NCBI GenBank assembly: GCA_016617855.1
Contig: JAECUM010004978.1
Coordinates: 1 to 64,000, forward strand
DNA from: Megalonaias nervosa
Taxonomy: Eukaryota > Mollusca > Bivalvia > Unionida > Unionidae
Direction of reading: 5' to 3'
DNA length: 64,000 nt
Program-made: the position numbers and the translations under genes
In this document: in pieces, positions 60,540 to 64,000 of the stretch
Numbering within the stretch: position 1 is the first letter of the stretch
Layout of the letters: each line of letters begins with the position of its first letter
The notes under the pieces: model-generated
Databases searched by the model: none
What the model saw: only the letters and a program-made list of their open reading frames with translations
What the model was told of the DNA's origin: nothing

Positions 60540-61122
60540 ATGCAAGCACACAAGAAGCCGACAGTGAGACTAGTAAGCTTGCCCTCCAGAACTAACAAAA
60601 AAAATTATATCTGATGTCGTTGGGGTCTTTTGTTGTCGTTGTTGTAAATTTACTGTCTGTAATAAACGTAACACTGTTTTGGATGAGTACATTCAATACA
60701 TTTTCATTAGAGACAAAATAGATCTACAAATGATATACCTACGAGGTAATATTCATTTCTTTTAGAGTTCAGATATATATCTCATTAAAGATTTTTGCAC
60801 ACGCATGTGCAACATTTTTGCTATTCCTCTTGCATTGGCCTCTCATGGTAAATTGCGTGCACTCACGTGCACGAAATTTGCACGTTGTACCCAATGTATA
60901 ACATTTCGTTGTTGAAGTTGTTGCAATAGTATATGGCTGACATGTACTTTCATGCACCTATAGATGGGTCCGTTTACACCAGTCACAGTCAGGCATTGCC
61001 GTGATTCTTTCCGATACGTATATGTTGTTGGAGAACAAATGTGACAGAATTAGGGTCATTGACACCCCTATACAAAATTCATAGCAAGGTAGCAATTTAA
61101 TATGTTACGTTTTCAGATAATA
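60540..61122. other. Non-coding DNA
   Basis: No gene recognised. Confidence 0.5.
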
Positions 61123-61356
61123 ATGTCCTATCACGAAGTTAAGATTCGCCTTAGCCCAAATCAGTTTGCCCAAATTAAGACCGCAATACGAAAAAATTGC
61201 AGGGTCACAGGAAGGCCCGAATTGGTTGTCCCAAACACATCTTATTCACCTTGAACAAAAGAACTCATCGGTGCCATTAAAACTGTCCACGTCAGAGGTG
61301 GCACAAATGAAAAAGCTGGTATAATATTTACATTCTTCAGGGCCATTCCAGTCTAG
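61123..61356 (+). pseudogene. Decayed Polinton minor-virion gene homologue
   Basis: From an ATG at 61123 the frame reads SYHEVKIRLSPNQFAQIKTA and on to NTSYSP, then a TGA, then 34 more codons (ELIGAIKTVHVRGGTNEKAG) to TAG at 61354. The start resembles the LTDGQVKKLAAA opening of the 115-residue protein at 15693-16040. The alignment is short, so this is a probable rather than certain relative. Confidence 0.45.
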
Positions 61357-61478
61357 TTAGTAGATGTGACTCAGGTGGTTTTCAAAAGCGACTGCATTAG
61401 GGGCTGTCGGAACTGCATCAGGGATGTCTCTGAAAACCTGGTCGGGGTACGTATAGCGTCTCCAGAAAAGGAGAAGGT

Positions 61479-61600
61479 CTTCGACTACCCGGGACAATTC
61501 GCAGAATACCCTCAGGTAAAGGTCTTCGACTACCCAGGACAACTCGCAGAATACCCTCAGGTAAAGGTCCTCGACTACCCGGTACGACTCTCAAAAGGCC
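61479..61600. repeat. 45-bp tandem repeat, 2.5 units
   Basis: aaggtcttcgactacccggg, then acaattcgcagaataccctcaggt, repeated. 45 is a multiple of three, and each unit reads KVFDYPGQFAEYPQV in the plus-strand frame open from 61366 to 61620. Each unit boundary contains CAG|GTAAAG, a splice-donor-like sequence. Confidence 0.85.
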
Positions 61601-61843
61601 TCACCGTTAATCTGTTTTAATTCGTACGGGCTTGCACCACTACTTGAGTTTATGATTATTTAACCTGAGGTGTAGACAACAACAACTGTTGTATTCAACG
61701 ATGCAGTTGAAAACTCGGATGGGCTACCCCAAATGCAGACATCTTGTTCTTAAAGCGTTTCATGCACTTGAGCCTTCACCAGCACTTCGGGCCCTTGTAG
61801 ATTCTACCTTGTCAATTAGAAGATAAGCTTAATAGTATACGGA

Positions 61844-62293
61844 TTGCCTATTTACATTTACGGACACTACTCATTCCGACACGGCGCTGATATGAATCTG
61901 AGCAGGTTTGTCATGAAAACAGATTGGACTGAAGTTACCAGCCGGCTTGTTGTAGACGTTATCTCGGGCGGGGTTGTGAATTTCCAAGATCAAGCTGGAA
62001 ATTTTAAAACGTCTAACTTGCATATTCAAGAGCTTGTTTTAAAGCTGCGAAGCGCCGTTGCAAAAACCTGGCAGAATTCAATTAAATCGGGGGAATCACA
62101 GACTCATGTGTGTCGTTTGCTATCGCAACTACCTTCTGTAGTAATGTCATTTACAAAACACCAAGAACTGGTAACCACCGAAGAAGATGAAAATTCTAAA
62201 CATATAATAACAAACGGTCTAACTGTATTTACCGACATGGCCGGTTCTGATAAATCTAAACCTCCCATCTTAACGACGCGCGAGTCAGGATAG
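61844..62293 (+). pseudogene. Fragment of a Polinton fibre-type protein
   Basis: A 149-codon frame. Its middle (VVNFQDQAGNFKTSNLHIQ, then LVLKLRSAV) matches VVIFQDKQGRLKTSNVQL and LVRIPTAV of the fibre gene at 21104, with a comparable N-terminal spacing. The phage-type KKYVDD repeats are missing and the rest does not align, so it is a truncated or rearranged relic. With 61123-61356 it points to a third, old Polinton insertion read on the plus strand. Confidence 0.55.
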
Positions 62294-63099
62294 GATTTAT
62301 TTATCGTATCCGGTTATTATAGTCGGTGGAGTCAATTAACAGAATTGATAGGCAATCAGCCTGTTCTACGAGTAATAACGTGTAACGAACCCAAGCCGGC
62401 CTTCCAAAATCTCTCATATATAAGACATCGATTTAATTAATAGTTACAAATGAAATTCTGCTTGAAGCATTCAACATCTATTCGGACAGGTACTTCAACG
62501 TCTTCGGCGTTTATGTTTAATATTTATTCTCACGCATAATCAATGGATTCTGACCGCTGTGATGAGATTGTGGAATTTGCCGACGGGGTGTTGGACCGGC
62601 TGACATGGATGTTGACATTGATAGAAACTTCATTCCACTTCTAAACATTGCCTATTGCTTCTATACAGTTTAATATGGGGGCGTTATGTTTAATTCCCGT
62701 GAAAGGCTATACTCGTTTTACCATGTTTAACAAACTTAACATCAACAAACATGCACTTAAGTTCTAATTCTTCCATTTTTGTACATGTTGCAAGATGAAA
62801 ACTACATGCCAATGCTCAGAGATTTCAATTCTTGGATAGCATCAATGCCTCTTTACTCACTGTGCACTGTAACCAAAATGTACACAGACAATCACACCAT
62901 AATCCTCATATTGTAAGGAATAAACAATTTCCATTAAGACAGTGCCAAGAATAACTAACACCAAAAATCAAAAAGGGAAATAATCTGAACATAAATATGG
63001 TAAATGGCAGCATGAGGTAGAGATAAGCGGTGTATCTGGAGGAAATCACCTTGTCATAGTGCCAAACTGAGGGAAGACATATCCTTAAGACGTATACCC
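62294..63099. other. Non-coding DNA
   Basis: No gene recognised. Confidence 0.5.
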
Positions 63100-63215
63100 A
63101 TTGCGTTGTTTGCTGAGCTCGAACCAGCGTTGTATTGGTCTTCGGCTTAATAATCAGTTCGCCCTTCAGTGAGTCGAAGACTCAGCATTATAACCACTCG
63201 ATTAATGAAGCACAT
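63100..63215 (-). repeat. Possible tRNA-like SINE head
   Basis: In reverse complement it contains atcgagtggttataatgctg (box-A-like) and ggttcgagctc (box-B-like) about 50 bp apart. There is no recognisable body or tail. Confidence 0.35.
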
Positions 63216-63734
63216 AAGGTGTTTTGCTAGACAACAATAGAAAGAACCAAGATTTGAATTTTTGTTCCGGACAAACATTATCTGATTATTTTGGGATTGG
63301 TTGGACTGAAGTCAATCAACCAAGGCCTAGATCAAAAGCAAATAAATCGTTTGTAAATCTGTGTTCAGTACCTATGCAGTGTCGAAAGTATCGTTCCATA
63401 GATCGGACAGTGATCTATCATCGGCAAAGAGCCTCGTTATATTCAAGAGGCTATCGCCTATATCAATAATATACAAAGACAATAATCATTGAGCTTATTT
63501 TGTGCTATTCGGTACAGCATTCAGCAATATCTTCAAAGCTTTGTTTACAATCACCTTATTTAAAATACACGTTTTAAACGGGTTCTAAGTATCTAGCTTT
63601 GCGATGTTTGACAATTTCCACTGAACATATGTGGTTGTTATATAATGGTTCTTTTCTCCAAACTTTAGTTCACAGGAGTTCCAAATTGTACTGTTCAAAG
63701 AAGAGCTCATTGTTTAGAACAGCTAACAGTAGTG

Positions 63735-63870
63735 TATGGGGGCTGTATAGGGCATATGGGGTCAAAGAAGGAAAAACACCCTTGGGCTGTATGGGGCAAA
63801 GATTTATATGGCCTATGAGGATATATAGGGATAAACACCCTGGGGCTGTATAGGGCAAAGATGGATAGGG
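63735..63870. repeat. Short tandem duplication, about 85-bp unit
   Basis: ggggctgtatagggca...ggataaacaccctggggctgtatagggcaaag recurs twice or more with G-rich tatggggc motifs. It is followed by a poly-C run near 63894-63905. Confidence 0.6.
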
Positions 63871-64000
63871 ATAAGAGGAATGAGCATGACAAGACCCCCC
63901 CCCCCGGGACAATATAGGGTCAAGGGTGTGATAGGGACAAACACAATGGAGACATAGACATAGGACATATATATAGACTGATCAACATCAATCTATCACA

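Overview
The window looks like chromosomal DNA of a marine mollusc, most likely a bivalve (inference). The background is AT-rich and intron-like, with many microsatellites and minisatellites. It carries two families of tRNA-derived SINEs, degenerate copies of a GACCTTTGACC-type repeat that I associate with bivalve genomes, LTR-like repeats, and a LINE. I found no convincing host gene.

The main content is virus-like. From 7113 to 23425 lies an end-to-end Polinton/Maverick element of 16.3 kb. Its 654/655-bp terminal inverted repeats (TIRs) are nearly identical and begin AGTAGTAAGGG. It is flanked by a 5-bp ATGTT duplication. It carries protein-primed DNA polymerase B, an integrase with chromodomain behind a phospholipase-A2-like domain, an adenain-type protease behind a basic core protein, a packaging ATPase, double-jelly-roll major capsid, penton-like minor capsid, small virion proteins, a zinc-ribbon protein, a phage-type tail-fibre protein, a membrane hairpin protein and an HNH endonuclease. 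Most genes read on the minus strand. The fibre and membrane genes at the right end, and the HNH gene with a 169-aa gene in the middle, read on the plus strand. The polymerase, penton and several small genes are intact. About eight other genes carry frameshifts, mostly in homopolymer runs, or in-frame TAA codons.

The Polinton sits inside an older minus-strand LINE. The LINE body (endonuclease and reverse transcriptase, both broken) lies at about 3845-7112, and its GC-rich 5' part continues at 23431-24180. A second related LINE 3' end lies at 3466-3830. Left of that, 38-2968 is part of a different Polinton lineage: another major capsid gene, a pX-like protein and two small conserved genes, cut by the window edge. 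A third, decayed remnant lies at 61.1-62.3 kb.

The most unusual feature is in the Polinton TIRs. Each carries two perfect three-block heat-shock elements (GAAnnTTCnnGAA) in about 60-bp direct repeats, then a TATATAAAG box and a short ATG-containing stretch ending in a consensus splice donor, pointing into the element from both ends. This predicts stress-responsive transcription.

The region from 24.2 to 64 kb is repeat-rich non-coding DNA. It holds a 3.5-kb array of a 64-bp satellite, a 54-bp array, a hairpin-forming minisatellite, five LTR-like copies, SINEs (one with a perfect 12-bp duplication), and a decayed coding remnant of unknown origin at 40.3-41.3 kb.
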